Below, piece by piece: positions 26,706 through 36,603 of a DNA stretch of 64,000 bases (the first letter of the stretch is position 1; each line of letters begins with the position of its first letter). Source of the stretch: Halomarinibacterium sp041392125 (lineage in GTDB: Bacteria > Bacteroidota > Bacteroidia > Flavobacteriales > Flavobacteriaceae); contig JAWKMR010000005.1 of the NCBI GenBank assembly GCA_041392125.1, positions 62,001-126,000 on the forward strand, read 5' to 3'. The notes under the pieces are model-generated. The model saw only the letters and a program-made list of their open reading frames with translations. It was not told the DNA's origin and did not search any database. Position numbers and translations under genes: made by a program.

Positions 26706-28151
26706 TTATTGTTTTCGCAGTATGAGGTATTCCCACGGGGTGAATGAATGGACATCATTAGGCTTTATCTGCAAACTATTTCCCGTTAAGGCATTCAAAT
26801 AATTTCCTTCTATTTCAACATTGAATGTAACCGGTTTGTTTGAAAGGTTTGCTATAAATAGTAACTGATTATCGCCTTCGGTTCTTCGGAACGCCAATAC
26901 GGCTTCCTTATTGGAGGTTACGAGTCGCTCATAGGGAGTTGCTTTTTTTCCTCCGGCCAATTCGGGAGATGTATTTTTTAATGCTCCTAATTTTTCTAAT
27001 AATGGCCACATTTGTCCTTTTGTTTTGGGGATGGTATCTTTTCCGAAGAAACTCAAACGATAGTCCATATCATATTCTTGGCCGCTATAGATTAGGGGCA
27101 TTCCAGGCAAACAGTAAGCTAACGCAGTCATAGTTTGCGAAGCATCTCCCATACGCTCTTTTAAAGGACCGGCCCAGGCATTTTCATCGTGATTGGTAAC
27201 AAAATTCATGAGAATATCATCCTTTTCAAATTTGGAAGCAATGCTATCCATATAACGATCAAAACGGGCTACATTTTCTTTTCCCTGAGCTATTTCGTTT
27301 AGCACGTGGTGTCCTTCCCAAGCATAACACATATCAAACAGGTTTTCCCCTTTCATTAAATACGGAAGCTCAGCTTCAGCCAACATAAATATGGCTTTCT
27401 TTTCACGCAATACCGGAATGCATTGTTCCCAAAAATCTAGCGGCACTCCGTGAGCAACATCACAACGGAAACCATCTACTTTTTGGGCTGTAATCCAGTA
27501 CATCATTTCCTGAATCATGGCTTGGCGCATTTCCTGGTTATCATAGTTTAAGTCGGCGACATCGGTCCATCCCCAAGGTTCTCCATTATCTTGAATGGGG
27601 TCTGTTATTTCTCCTTTAGCATTTTTGGTATAGTATTCGGGATGTGCTGTAATCCATTCGTGATCCCAGCCGGTATGATTGGGTACCCAATCTAAAATAA
27701 CATACATTCCATTTTGGTGTGCTACATCTACCATAGCAGCAAAGTCCTCCATGGTTCCCATATCGGGGTTAACTTCAGTATAATTAGCGACTGCGTAAGG
27801 GCTTCCAAAATACTTTTTGCGTTCTTCCGGATCTTCAATATCGGCCACCAACAAATCGCCTTTCGCCTTTCTTTTTGCCATAGAGATAGGGTGAATGGGC
27901 ATTAGCCAGATAATTTCTACACCCAATTCTTTAAGTTTCGGAATATCTTTCGCAAAAGCATTAAAAGTTCCCTCGGGTGAATATTGACGAATGTTTGCTT
28001 CATAAATTACTGCATTTTCCAAAACACTATCATCTATAGGAGCTATGGTTATTTCTTCGGGTGTTTCTTCTATGGGAGCTTCCTCTTTTACATGTTCTTT
28101 ACAAGAAAACACTAATGCAAGTAGGAATAGAAGGGCTATTTTTGACTTCAT
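26706..28151 (-). CDS. Alpha-amylase family (GH13) lipoprotein
   Basis: 481 residues from the ATG at 28151. A longer frame reaches 28214, but it would overlap the GH65 stop and bury the signal peptide, so the start giving 'MKSKIALLFLLALVFSC' (lipid Cys17) is preferred. GH13 catalytic elements: 'DWVPNHTGWDHEW', nucleophile Asp in 'GFRCDVA', acid Glu in 'MLAEAEL', and 'NHDENAW'. It hydrolyses alpha-1,4-glucans at the outer membrane or periplasm. It follows the GH65 gene by 13 nt; together with it and pgmB it would feed maltose or oligosaccharides to glycolysis. Confidence 0.92.
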   Translation of the reverse strand: MKSKIALLFLLALVFSCKEHVKEEAPIEETPEEITIAPIDDSVLENAVIYEANIRQYSPEGTFNAFAKDIPKLKELGVEIIWLMPIHPISMAKRKAKGDLLVADIEDPEERKKYFGSPYAVANYTEVNPDMGTMEDFAAMVDVAHQNGMYVILDWVPNHTGWDHEWITAHPEYYTKNAKGEITDPIQDNGEPWGWTDVADLNYDNQEMRQAMIQEMMYWITAQKVDGFRCDVAHGVPLDFWEQCIPVLREKKAIFMLAEAELPYLMKGENLFDMCYAWEGHHVLNEIAQGKENVARFDRYMDSIASKFEKDDILMNFVTNHDENAWAGPLKERMGDASQTMTALAYCLPGMPLIYSGQEYDMDYRLSFFGKDTIPKTKGQMWPLLEKLGALKNTSPELAGGKKATPYERLVTSNKEAVLAFRRTEGDNQLLFIANLSNKPVTFNVEIEGNYLNALTGNSLQIKPNDVHSFTPWEYLILRKQ

Positions 28152-28164
28152 ATCTTTTTCAGAA

Positions 28165-30474
28165 TTAATTAATAATTGTTTCTTTATTGGGTTCAACAAC
28201 AACTTGTTTACCATTAACTACAATGGCTAATGATTGGTCACCATCTACATTAAACACTTGTTTTCCTTCAGAAATAGATACTTTCAATATTTGTCCTCTG
28301 AAGTTTACTTTAAAGCTATACTCACTCCATTGCACCGGTATTTTAGGCTCAAAATGTAATTTACCATCACGTACTCGCATACCACCAAATCCTTCTACAA
28401 TACTCATCCAGGTTCCTGCCATACTGGTGATGTGGCAACCTTCTTCAACTTCTTTATTATAATCGTCTAAATCTAACCGGGAAGTTCGTAAATAAAAGGT
28501 GTATGCTTGTTCCATGCGCCCTAGCTTAGCTGCTTGAATACTATGCACGCAGGGAGAAAGTGACGATTCGTGAACGGTAAAAGGTTCGTAAAAATCGAAG
28601 TGCTTTTCCAGTTGTTCTTTACTGAAGTCCGCTTCAAAAAAATAAAAGCCTTGTAACGTATCAGCTTGTTTTATGTAAGGAGAACGAAGAATTCTATCCC
28701 AAGACCATTTTTGGTTTATAGGCCGTTGCGAGCGGTCTAATTGGGAAACAGGAACCAATTCTTTGTCCAAAAACCCGTCCTGTTGGAGGTAAATTCCCAA
28801 CTCCTCTGAATAAGGAAAATACATACCGGAAGCTATTTCTTTCCACTTTGATACTTCAGAAGCAGCAATGTTCGTTTTATTTTCTATTCGGCTAAAATCG
28901 GAAGGATTATTCGTTTTCAGTTGTTCAACTTCCGAAGCCGCATACTCCATACACCATCTTGCTATATAATTGGTGTACCAGTTATTATTTACGTTATTTT
29001 CATACTCGTTAGGTCCTGTAACACCTAAAATGACATACTTATTTTTAGCCTTACTGAAAGTGGCTCTTTGAGCCCAAAAACGAGCAATCCCTATGAGTAC
29101 TTCCAATCCTTTTTCAGGGATGTAGGTGGTGTCTCCGGTAAATCGTTCGTAATTGTAAATGGCAAAAGCAATGGCACCGTTACGGTGAATTTCTTCAAAC
29201 GTTATTTCCCATTCGTTATGACATTCTTCACCATTCATCGTCACCATAGGATATAACGCTGCCCCGTTTGTAAATCCTAATTTTTCTGCATTTTCAATGG
29301 CTCTTTCCAGATGTTGGTACCGATACGTCAATAAATTTCTTGCCACGGCTTGGTCTTTGGTGGCCATATAAAAAGGAATGCAATAGGCTTCTGTATCCCA
29401 GTAGGTACTTCCTCCATACTTTTCTCCCGTAAACCCTTTGGGGCCAATATTCAATCGGGCATCTTTTCCGGAATACGTTTGATTGAGCTGAAAAATATTA
29501 AATCTGATTCCTTGTTGCGCTTTTACATCTCCTTTTATGGTAATATCTGCCATTTCCCAGATGGATGCCCAAGCATTAGCGTGCTGTAATTGTAATGCTG
29601 AAAACCCTAAGGAAGTAGCTTTTTGTAACACACTTTTTGAAGCTTTTAGTAAATCTTCAGCTTTATGATTTAAAGAAATCGCGTATCCGGCATATTTTTC
29701 AATCGTAGCTGTTTGTCCTTTGTTTACTGAAAGAGTGTAATTTAGGGCTACTGACAATTCTTTCCTTTCAGCTTTGTAAGCTCCCTGTTGTTCATTGTCA
29801 TCAATAAAAATCTTAGACTGCATATAGGTACAAACATCGAAACCCGTTTTCATGGTTCGGCTTCTAATAAAGGCTTGATGATTTTCCTCCGAAACACTTA
29901 ACGTATCCCAGAACTTATCATCCCAGTTAGAGTCTTCATTAGTGATACCCCCATCGAGGTAAGGTGAAAAGGTTATTTCAGCATCTTTATTGATGGGTGT
30001 TACTTCGTATTTTATAATTCCTAACTCATCGAAATCCAGATGAAGAATGCGCGTGCTTTTTACCGCCACCTCCGTTCCATTTTGAAGGATTGCATTGAAA
30101 GAGCGCTGATACCAGCCTTCTTTCATGTTCAATTCTCTACGGAAATTAGCTATGGATGCACATGTATTTAAATCAAGCGCTTCCCCATTTATTTCAACAT
30201 TAATACCTATCCAATTAGGGGCATTAATTACTTTGGCAAAATATTCGGGATAGCCATTTTTCCACCATCCCACTCTCGTTTTATCAGGATAATATACGCC
30301 AGCAATGTAGCTACCCTGGAAGGTTTTTCCGGTATAGGTTTCTTCAAAATTGGCACGTTGCCCCATGGCTCCGTTTCCAATACTGAAAAGACTCTCGGAA
30401 GATTTTACACGTTCTTTATGAAACCCTTCTTCAATAATGCTCCACTCGCTTGGCTGAATATAATCTTGATTCAT
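28165..30474 (-). CDS. GH65 family glycoside phosphorylase, probable maltose phosphorylase
   Basis: 769 residues, full GH65 length. It splits an alpha-glucoside with phosphate into glucose and beta-glucose 1-phosphate. The catalytic region is 'GVTGPNEYENN...NWYTN' (about 480-500) with the general-acid Glu, plus 'WDTEAYCIPFY' and 'NGEECHNEWEITFEEIHRNGA'. No signal peptide: cytoplasmic. Its ATG overlaps the pgmB stop by one base (TAATG). pgmB next door would convert the beta-glucose 1-phosphate, which supports maltose as substrate; kojibiose or trehalose phosphorylase cannot be excluded. Confidence 0.93.
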   Translation of the reverse strand: MNQDYIQPSEWSIIEEGFHKERVKSSESLFSIGNGAMGQRANFEETYTGKTFQGSYIAGVYYPDKTRVGWWKNGYPEYFAKVINAPNWIGINVEINGEALDLNTCASIANFRRELNMKEGWYQRSFNAILQNGTEVAVKSTRILHLDFDELGIIKYEVTPINKDAEITFSPYLDGGITNEDSNWDDKFWDTLSVSEENHQAFIRSRTMKTGFDVCTYMQSKIFIDDNEQQGAYKAERKELSVALNYTLSVNKGQTATIEKYAGYAISLNHKAEDLLKASKSVLQKATSLGFSALQLQHANAWASIWEMADITIKGDVKAQQGIRFNIFQLNQTYSGKDARLNIGPKGFTGEKYGGSTYWDTEAYCIPFYMATKDQAVARNLLTYRYQHLERAIENAEKLGFTNGAALYPMVTMNGEECHNEWEITFEEIHRNGAIAFAIYNYERFTGDTTYIPEKGLEVLIGIARFWAQRATFSKAKNKYVILGVTGPNEYENNVNNNWYTNYIARWCMEYAASEVEQLKTNNPSDFSRIENKTNIAASEVSKWKEIASGMYFPYSEELGIYLQQDGFLDKELVPVSQLDRSQRPINQKWSWDRILRSPYIKQADTLQGFYFFEADFSKEQLEKHFDFYEPFTVHESSLSPCVHSIQAAKLGRMEQAYTFYLRTSRLDLDDYNKEVEEGCHITSMAGTWMSIVEGFGGMRVRDGKLHFEPKIPVQWSEYSFKVNFRGQILKVSISEGKQVFNVDGDQSLAIVVNGKQVVVEPNKETIIN

Positions 30475-31130
30475 TATGCTGAAATTAATTGATGTAAAAA
30501 TTGATTTGAAATTTCGGTAAAATCCCTAAAAACATAATTGGCTTCTGTTAAAATAGTTGCATCCCCGATGCCTACACTTATCATTCCTGCTGTATTTGCC
30601 GCTTGAATTCCTGCTAGTGCATCTTCAAAAACAATACAAGCTTCAGGGGCAAGTTGCAACCCTTCGGCAGCTTTTAAAAACACTTCAGGATTTGGCTTTG
30701 CCTCGATAACAACAGTACCATCTACAATAGTTTGAAAGCTATCCAGTAAACCCACTTTTTTTAAAATAGATTGCGCATTTTTACTTGCCGACCCTAATGC
30801 TATAAGCTGTCCTTGTTCTTTTAAAAAACGTAGCACTCTTGGAACTTCCGGGAGAATTTCATCTTGGTTCATTTTATTGACAAAGCTTAAGTAGTCATCG
30901 TTCTTAAGGGTTATCAATTCTTGAAATTTTTCATCCGGTAACGCTACATTTCCCCATTGCAAAATGGTTTCCAGCGATTTTACCCTGCTAACTCCTTTAA
31001 GGTGTTCGTTATCTTCTTCGGTAAATGATATCCCAATACTTTCTGCTAATTTCTTCCATGCAAAATAGTGATATTTTGCGGTATCTACAATAACCCCGTC
31101 CAGGTCGAAGATGAATCCTTTTTTTGGCAT
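30474..31130 (-). CDS. pgmB: Beta-phosphoglucomutase
   Basis: 218 residues, HAD superfamily. It converts beta-glucose 1-phosphate to glucose 6-phosphate. The nucleophile and acid/base Asp are Asp9 and Asp11 in 'FDLDGVIVDT'; 'ALGSASKNAQ' is the Ser motif, and 'FEDALAGIQAA' with a Lys in 'EAKPNPEVF' completes the site. The cap-domain 'KGVSRVKSLE' is typical of this enzyme. First gene of pgmB - GH65 - amylase. Confidence 0.94.
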   Translation of the reverse strand: MPKKGFIFDLDGVIVDTAKYHYFAWKKLAESIGISFTEEDNEHLKGVSRVKSLETILQWGNVALPDEKFQELITLKNDDYLSFVNKMNQDEILPEVPRVLRFLKEQGQLIALGSASKNAQSILKKVGLLDSFQTIVDGTVVIEAKPNPEVFLKAAEGLQLAPEACIVFEDALAGIQAANTAGMISVGIGDATILTEANYVFRDFTEISNQFLHQLISA

Positions 31131-31230
31131 ATTTTAATACGAAACTTGAATGAAAATAAAGTTGTAAAGCTACTAATAAACTTCAGAAAAAATACAATTG
31201 AAATAATTGTTATCCCTGCCATTAAAACTA

Positions 31231-31262
31231 CAAAATACGTGTTTGCACGTATGGACTCCAAA
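31231..31262 (-). promoter_or_regulatory. Candidate pgmB promoter with internal inverted repeat
   Basis: On the - strand TTTG (31262-31259), 21 bp, then TATTTTG (31237-31231), close to the Bacteroidota TTTG/TAnnTTTG pattern. Between the two boxes lies an 18-bp inverted repeat, ATACGTG - 4 nt - CACGTAT (31235-31252), placed where a repressor could block RNA polymerase. About 100 bp upstream of pgmB. Confidence 0.5.
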
Positions 31263-31385
31263 AAAAATATGAAATATATTTGAATCTCAATTAGTGAATA
31301 AAGTATCCGATGGCAATTTTTTGTGGGGATAAAAAATTGTACTAGGTACTGATACTAGAAATTTACTAAGTTAGGTTTGTTATAA

Positions 31386-31411
31386 GCGCCGTTTTTCACG
31401 GCGCTTTTTTT
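31386..31411 (+). terminator. Strong hairpin with T-run on the + strand
   Basis: GCGCCGT (31386-31392), loop TTTTC, ACGGCGC (31398-31404), then seven T on the + strand. No + strand gene precedes it. On the - strand it lies 12 nt after the dsbD stop, preceded by A-run and followed by only TTATAA, so it may serve dsbD as a weak terminator. Confidence 0.7.
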
Positions 31412-31416
31412 GAGCT

Positions 31417-33396
31417 TTATTTTGAAAAATTAGAGAGTCCTGTTTGTAGCCATTCCAGATATTCGTCTGCATCGGGGGTGTAACCCACAGGTTTATTTAA
31501 TAGATTTAAATCACTATCTAGTAAAATGTAGTAAGGTTGAGAATTATTTTTGAAATTAACGGTTTGAAAAGTGGCCCATTTATCGCCTACAGTCTTGATC
31601 TTTTTAACTCCTCCGGTGGGCTTTAAAAAATTAAATTTTTCTTCCTCGGGAAGTTCTTTTCGATCATCCACATATAGCGAAATGAGTACATATTCTTTAC
31701 TTATAACGTCAAAAATTTCAGGCTCGCTCCATACTTGTTCTTCCATCTTCCTACAATTTACACAAGCCCAACCGGTAAAATCTATCATAATGGGCTTGCC
31801 ATTTGCTTTTGCCGCCGCCTGGCCTTCATAAAAATCTTTATAAGCCTCCAAACCTAATGGTGCAGAGGATCCTTTATCGTACAAGCTATAAAACAAAGGA
31901 GGCGGAAAACCACTCAGAGCTTTAAGATTTGCATATTTTGTATTGGTTAATCCAGGGATTAGGTACAAAAAGAAAGCAATGCTTAATACCCCCACAATTA
32001 AATTACCTTTGGGTAACTTTTTGGCTTTGGGACCATCATGAGGAAAACGAATAAAGCCAAACAAGTACAGGGCTAATCCTAATGCGCAAATAATCCAAAT
32101 AGCGATAAAAATCTCTCGTTTCAATAAGCCCCAATGCTCAACTAAATCTGCGTTAGAAAGGAATTTAAATGCCAATGCCAATTCTATAAACCCTAATACT
32201 ACTTTTACGGTATTTAACCACCCGCCACTTTTAGGAAGGGAATTTAACCAATTTGGAAAAAGTGCAAATAAGGCAAAGGGTAGTGCTAAAGCAAGTCCAA
32301 AACCACCCATCCCGAAACTTAATTGCATGGCTCCCGCATCTTGAGAGAGGGAACTTCCCAGCAATCCTCCCAAAATAGGCCCTGTACAGGAAAAAGAAAC
32401 AATAGCCAAGGTTAAGGCCATAAAAAACACCCCCACAAAACCACCAATACTGGTTGCTTTATTATCCATTTTAGCACTCCAGGATTGAGGCAAAGTAATT
32501 TCGTAGTAGCCAAAAAAGGAGAAAGAAAAAAACACAAAAATGACGAAGAAGATAACATTTAAATAAACATTCGTTGAAATGGTATTTAAAATACTTTCAT
32601 CCACTCCTTCAATGAGGTGAAAAGGAATACTTAACAGCACATAAATTAAAAAGATAAAAAAGCCATATAAAATAGCATTGGCCAAACCATTCTGTTTGTT
32701 TTTGGCGCTTTTAGTAAAATATGAAACGGTTAAAGGAATCATAGGAAACACACAAGGTGTTAATAGTGCAATAAGTCCGCCTAAAAAGCCCAAAAGAAAA
32801 ATAGTGAACAATCCTTTTTCTTCCTCTTCGGCCGGTTCAAAATTTGCTGCTCCTTTTACATCAATAGTTAGTGCTGCCGATTTTTCTAAATCTTCTTGCG
32901 TAATTTCTCCATCTGCTTTTTCAGCTTTTCCCGAAACCAGGTCCAATTCAAAGGTTTTAGTGTCCGGTGGCAAGCATTTTTCTTCATCACACACCGAATA
33001 ATACACTTCGGCTATAATCTTTAACCCTTCGGGGTTTATCACTTCAATTTGCTGAATAAACGTTACCTTATCGCTAAAATAGACCACGTCCATTTCAAAA
33101 ACCGGGTCGTAAATAGGTTTTATTTCGGGCTCTTGTGTAGTTCCTACTAAGTTGAAGGTAGATTCGGAAGCATTAAAGCTAAACTCCGTAGGAATAGGTC
33201 CTTCAAATTCGGGCCCAAATTGCTTTTGACTATAGGTGTGCCATCCTTTTTCAAGCGAGGCCGTCATGAGAATATTATAGAAATTTCCCTCCTCTTTTTC
33301 AATAGAAACATCCCAGGTTACGGGATCTAAAAATTCTTGTGAAAAAGTAAGTTGAACAAAAAATAATGCAGAGAGGAGTACAATAATCTTTTTCAT
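31417..33396 (-). CDS. dsbD: DsbD-type thiol:disulfide interchange protein
   Basis: 659 residues. Signal peptide to about residue 20; the N-terminal DsbD-alpha domain has Cys136 and Cys141 in 'CDEEKC'. The membrane part has about eight spans, with the redox Cys in 'LTPCVFPM' and 'SFSCTGPILGG'. The C-terminal thioredoxin domain has CVNC (545-548). It passes electrons from cytoplasmic thioredoxin to the periplasm for disulfide reduction and cytochrome c maturation. One base separates its start from the tilS stop. Confidence 0.94.
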   Translation of the reverse strand: MKKIIVLLSALFFVQLTFSQEFLDPVTWDVSIEKEEGNFYNILMTASLEKGWHTYSQKQFGPEFEGPIPTEFSFNASESTFNLVGTTQEPEIKPIYDPVFEMDVVYFSDKVTFIQQIEVINPEGLKIIAEVYYSVCDEEKCLPPDTKTFELDLVSGKAEKADGEITQEDLEKSAALTIDVKGAANFEPAEEEEKGLFTIFLLGFLGGLIALLTPCVFPMIPLTVSYFTKSAKNKQNGLANAILYGFFIFLIYVLLSIPFHLIEGVDESILNTISTNVYLNVIFFVIFVFFSFSFFGYYEITLPQSWSAKMDNKATSIGGFVGVFFMALTLAIVSFSCTGPILGGLLGSSLSQDAGAMQLSFGMGGFGLALALPFALFALFPNWLNSLPKSGGWLNTVKVVLGFIELALAFKFLSNADLVEHWGLLKREIFIAIWIICALGLALYLFGFIRFPHDGPKAKKLPKGNLIVGVLSIAFFLYLIPGLTNTKYANLKALSGFPPPLFYSLYDKGSSAPLGLEAYKDFYEGQAAAKANGKPIMIDFTGWACVNCRKMEEQVWSEPEIFDVISKEYVLISLYVDDRKELPEEEKFNFLKPTGGVKKIKTVGDKWATFQTVNFKNNSQPYYILLDSDLNLLNKPVGYTPDADEYLEWLQTGLSNFSK

Positions 33397-33397
33397 A

Positions 33398-34723
33398 TCA
33401 AACCGATACTGTAATTTTTAAAATGTTTTCTGTTTTGGAGGTTATTTTAAAGGAATCATCCAATCTATAACCTACTACCCAAACAATTTTACGGTTACTA
33501 AGTAACACCCAAATTTGTTCTTTGGATGCCAAAGATAGCTTTTCATCTTTAAAAAACTTACTCAATTTCTTTTTTCCTTTCATCCCAAAAGGCTGGAAAA
33601 CATCCCCTTTTTGCCATTTTCGAAGTTCCAGCGGATAGTCTAGCTTTGAAGCATCTACGTAAACCGTATTGTCTGCAATATATCCCATTTTATTAGTAGG
33701 AATAAAAGACATTTTAAGTGGCGAATCTATTTGCTGTTCATTTTCTGAAATAAATTTTGAAAAATTTTTTTCTTCCGAAGGTATTTCAGTTATAATAAGC
33801 ACTTCTCGGTCTTTTAAAAGCCTGTAATTTGAGGAAAAAACCTGTTTGCCACTTTGCGCATAAAGCAAGGCTGAAACATCTTCCCAAGCGGTGAATTGAA
33901 ATGGCAAAAGCAACTCATATAACAGTGCCTCGGGATGTGGTAACGGCAACAACTTGGCAATGGAAATTTCGTACCCTTGCTGCGTTTCTTGCATGACCAA
34001 ATTCCGAATCAACACGATATAATCACCTACCAAAGCTTCCGTTTCACGCAAATGTTGCTGTGTTTTCTGAAAATTTTTCAGAAAGCTTTGGCTTGTCTTT
34101 TTAAGTTGCGGAATGGCCTCATGACGCAGTTCGTTACGCAGGTAATCGTTACTTTTGTTACTGCTATCTTCCCGCCAAAAAAGTTGTTCTTTTTTGGCAA
34201 AGCTTACAATTTCTTCTCTGGAGTAAGGTAATAAGGGGCGTATTACAGATTCGTTAACTTCAGCAATCCCCGTTAACCCACGTAAACCTGTTCCTCTGGA
34301 GAGATTGATTAAAAAGGTTTCCAAAGTATCATCGGCATGGTGCGCCGTTAAAAGATAGTCGTATCCATTTTTTATTAAAATTTCATCAAACCATGTGTAA
34401 CGTAACTCACGCGCTGCCATTTGGGTAGAAATCTTATTTGCCGCAGCATACGTTTTTGTGTCAAATCTTTCAGTGAAAATCGGAATATTCCAAGAGGTTG
34501 CCAACTCAATCACAAAGGCTTCATCGCCATCGCTTTCGGTTCCGCGTAGCGAAAAATTGCAATGTGCCAATGCTATTTTATACTCTAATTCTTTCAGTAA
34601 AAAAGCTAACACCACACTGTCCAGTCCACCACTGCAAGCCACTAATAATTTACTTTTTTTTAAAAAAGGAAAGGAGGTTTCTAAGTGTTTTTTAAAGACG
34701 TTTAACATAGCATTTTGTTGCAC
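33398..34723 (-). CDS. tilS: tRNA(Ile)-lysidine synthase
   Basis: 441 residues. PP-loop motif 'SGGLDS' (31-36), 'HCNFSLRG' and 'TAHHADDTLETFL' are the ATP- and tRNA-binding signatures; the C-terminal TilS domain ends with 'GMKGKKKLSKFFKDEK'. It makes lysidine at the wobble C of the minor tRNA-Ile(CAU), an essential step. Start at 34723 or five codons later at 'MLNVF'. Confidence 0.95.
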   Translation of the reverse strand: MQQNAMLNVFKKHLETSFPFLKKSKLLVACSGGLDSVVLAFLLKELEYKIALAHCNFSLRGTESDGDEAFVIELATSWNIPIFTERFDTKTYAAANKISTQMAARELRYTWFDEILIKNGYDYLLTAHHADDTLETFLINLSRGTGLRGLTGIAEVNESVIRPLLPYSREEIVSFAKKEQLFWREDSSNKSNDYLRNELRHEAIPQLKKTSQSFLKNFQKTQQHLRETEALVGDYIVLIRNLVMQETQQGYEISIAKLLPLPHPEALLYELLLPFQFTAWEDVSALLYAQSGKQVFSSNYRLLKDREVLIITEIPSEEKNFSKFISENEQQIDSPLKMSFIPTNKMGYIADNTVYVDASKLDYPLELRKWQKGDVFQPFGMKGKKKLSKFFKDEKLSLASKEQIWVLLSNRKIVWVVGYRLDDSFKITSKTENILKITVSV

Positions 34724-34749
34724 TATGACAAAGGTAGGGCAAAAAAGGA

Positions 34750-36048
34750 TTATTTTTGTTCCAAGGCCTCACGCATCGCCTTGGCTTTTAATAAACATTC
34801 TTCATACTCTTGCTCCGGAATGGAATTGGCCGTAATGGCCCCGCCTACCGAAAAACTTACATACTGAAGTTTTTTGTTGTACAGAATACTTCGGATAACT
34901 ACATTAAAATCGAAGTCGCCTTGGGGCGAAAAATAGCCAATTGCGCCACTGTATAAGCCTCTTTTGGTATCTTCCAAATGTTCTATGATTTTCATCGCCG
35001 AAATTTTGGGAGCTCCCGTCATACTTCCCATGGGGAATGTTTTTTTCAGAATTTCTACCGAGGACAAATTAGGATTTACCTCACATTGTACGGTGGATAT
35101 TAACTGGTGTACCTGCTGAAAGGTATATACCTCACACAATTCTTTAACCCAAACCGAATCTTTTTGTGCAAACTTTGAAAGATCATTGCGAACCAAATCG
35201 GTAATCATAATATTTTCGCTGCGTTCCTTTTTATTGTTGCGTAAGGCTTCGGCTATTTTTTTGTCCTCTCCGGGATTTGGTAATCGTTTTGCAGTACCTT
35301 TTATAGGCTGTGAAATAACAACAGTACCTTCTCGCTTAAGATAGCGTTCCGGGGAAGCCGAAAAAGCATACCAATGTTGCAATTTTAGATAGGTAGCAAA
35401 GGGAGGTTTTGATATTTCGTTTAAATGAAAAAATGTGGATAAGGGATCTAATTGTACATTTTCTGAAAAAAATTCCTGACAAAAATTGGCTTCATAAATA
35501 TCGCCTCGTTCAATATGCTGTAACATTTTTGCTACGTTTTCAAAATAGGAATCTTTACTAGTGCGCAATCGAATTTTTACATGATTGAGTTCGTAATTTG
35601 TTTTTTTTGTTTCTGAAAAGTTAAGAATCGTTTGCCAATCATGCTCCATTTCGTCTGCTACTAGCTGCAAATAATGAATATGTACTTCGTTTTCCGTAAA
35701 AAGAAAAAGTTTTTTAGGTTGAAAAAAATACAAGTCCGGAAAGTGAAGTCCGTCATAATTAGAAGAGGATAGGGCTTCAAGATCATTTTTTACATCGTAG
35801 GTAAGGTAGCCAAACAGCCAGTCTTTGGTTATAGTTTGGTATTCTTCCAATTTCTTAAAGGCTCCTTGGGTATCGGTTTTTATAGCGGTAAAGGCATCCA
35901 CAGCAAGAATAGCTTGATAACTGGAATACGCTTGTTGGTAGTTATTGGAATCCAACCATACCACTTCTTGATATTGTTGTGCCCAGAGTAAAAATTTTTT
36001 TTTGAGCGCTTCCGAAAGTGATATAGAAACCTTTTTATACCTACGCAT
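34750..36048 (-). CDS. pabB: Aminodeoxychorismate synthase component I
   Basis: 432 residues, chorismate-binding family. Signatures: 'QPIKGTAKR', 'ENIMITDLVRNDLSKFA', 'FPMGSMTGAPKISAMKIIE' and 'GAITANSIPEQEYEECLLKA'. 'PIKGT', with Lys in this position, is typical of PabB, whereas anthranilate synthase TrpE usually has 'PIAGT'. It forms 4-amino-4-deoxychorismate for folate synthesis. No glutamine amidotransferase (pabA) gene is in the window. Confidence 0.88.
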   Translation of the reverse strand: MRRYKKVSISLSEALKKKFLLWAQQYQEVVWLDSNNYQQAYSSYQAILAVDAFTAIKTDTQGAFKKLEEYQTITKDWLFGYLTYDVKNDLEALSSSNYDGLHFPDLYFFQPKKLFLFTENEVHIHYLQLVADEMEHDWQTILNFSETKKTNYELNHVKIRLRTSKDSYFENVAKMLQHIERGDIYEANFCQEFFSENVQLDPLSTFFHLNEISKPPFATYLKLQHWYAFSASPERYLKREGTVVISQPIKGTAKRLPNPGEDKKIAEALRNNKKERSENIMITDLVRNDLSKFAQKDSVWVKELCEVYTFQQVHQLISTVQCEVNPNLSSVEILKKTFPMGSMTGAPKISAMKIIEHLEDTKRGLYSGAIGYFSPQGDFDFNVVIRSILYNKKLQYVSFSVGGAITANSIPEQEYEECLLKAKAMREALEQK

Positions 36049-36053
36049 GGGAC

Positions 36054-36584
36054 TTATAAGCTGGCTTCAAATTGGGATAATTTGGATTCTAATTCTGCAT
36101 TAAGCTCTGAATGGATGACAACACCTTCCTTAAAATTTTCAGAAAAAGAAGGTAAGGTAAATCGCATGATTTCAGCAGCGCCAAACCGTGGTAAAACTCC
36201 TGCGGTATATTCTTGCGAAGAAAGTGCGCCACGCTTACCGTTTGAAGTACTCATTAAAAACACTTTTTTTCCTTCGAGAAATTTATATTCAATACGCGAA
36301 AGCCAATCCAGTACATTTTTAAAATACGCAGAAACAGTCCCATTGTGTTCGTTTACCGAAATTAAGAATGCATCGGCATCTTTAAAGACCTCCAATAATT
36401 TTTTTAATGTTTCCGAATACCCTTCTTCCCGTTCTAAATCTTCTCCAAACATAGGAAGTGGATAGTTTGTTAATTGTATTACCTCAACTTGATGATGTCG
36501 TATTTTTTGGGCAGCACACAGCACCAATTGATGATTAATAGAAGTGCTACTATTGCTTCCTGCAAAGGCAAGTATTTTTTTCAT
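36054..36584 (-). CDS. NADPH-dependent FMN reductase family protein
   Basis: 176 residues, flavodoxin-like fold. The FMN phosphate-binding loop is 'FAGSNSSTSINHQL' (7-20), and 'NEHNGTVSAYFKNVLDWLSR' contains the family's flavin and dimer contacts. It probably reduces FMN, quinones or azo compounds with NAD(P)H. It lies 5 nt upstream of pabB. Physiological substrate unknown. Confidence 0.88.
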   Translation of the reverse strand: MKKILAFAGSNSSTSINHQLVLCAAQKIRHHQVEVIQLTNYPLPMFGEDLEREEGYSETLKKLLEVFKDADAFLISVNEHNGTVSAYFKNVLDWLSRIEYKFLEGKKVFLMSTSNGKRGALSSQEYTAGVLPRFGAAEIMRFTLPSFSENFKEGVVIHSELNAELESKLSQFEASL

Positions 36585-36603
36585 TTGGTAAAGATATTGA
36601 AAA

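Noticed and set aside
28152..28214. Upstream extension of the amylase reading frame
   Set aside because: It would overlap the GH65 stop and put 21 residues before a clear lipoprotein signal; the ATG at 28151 is better.
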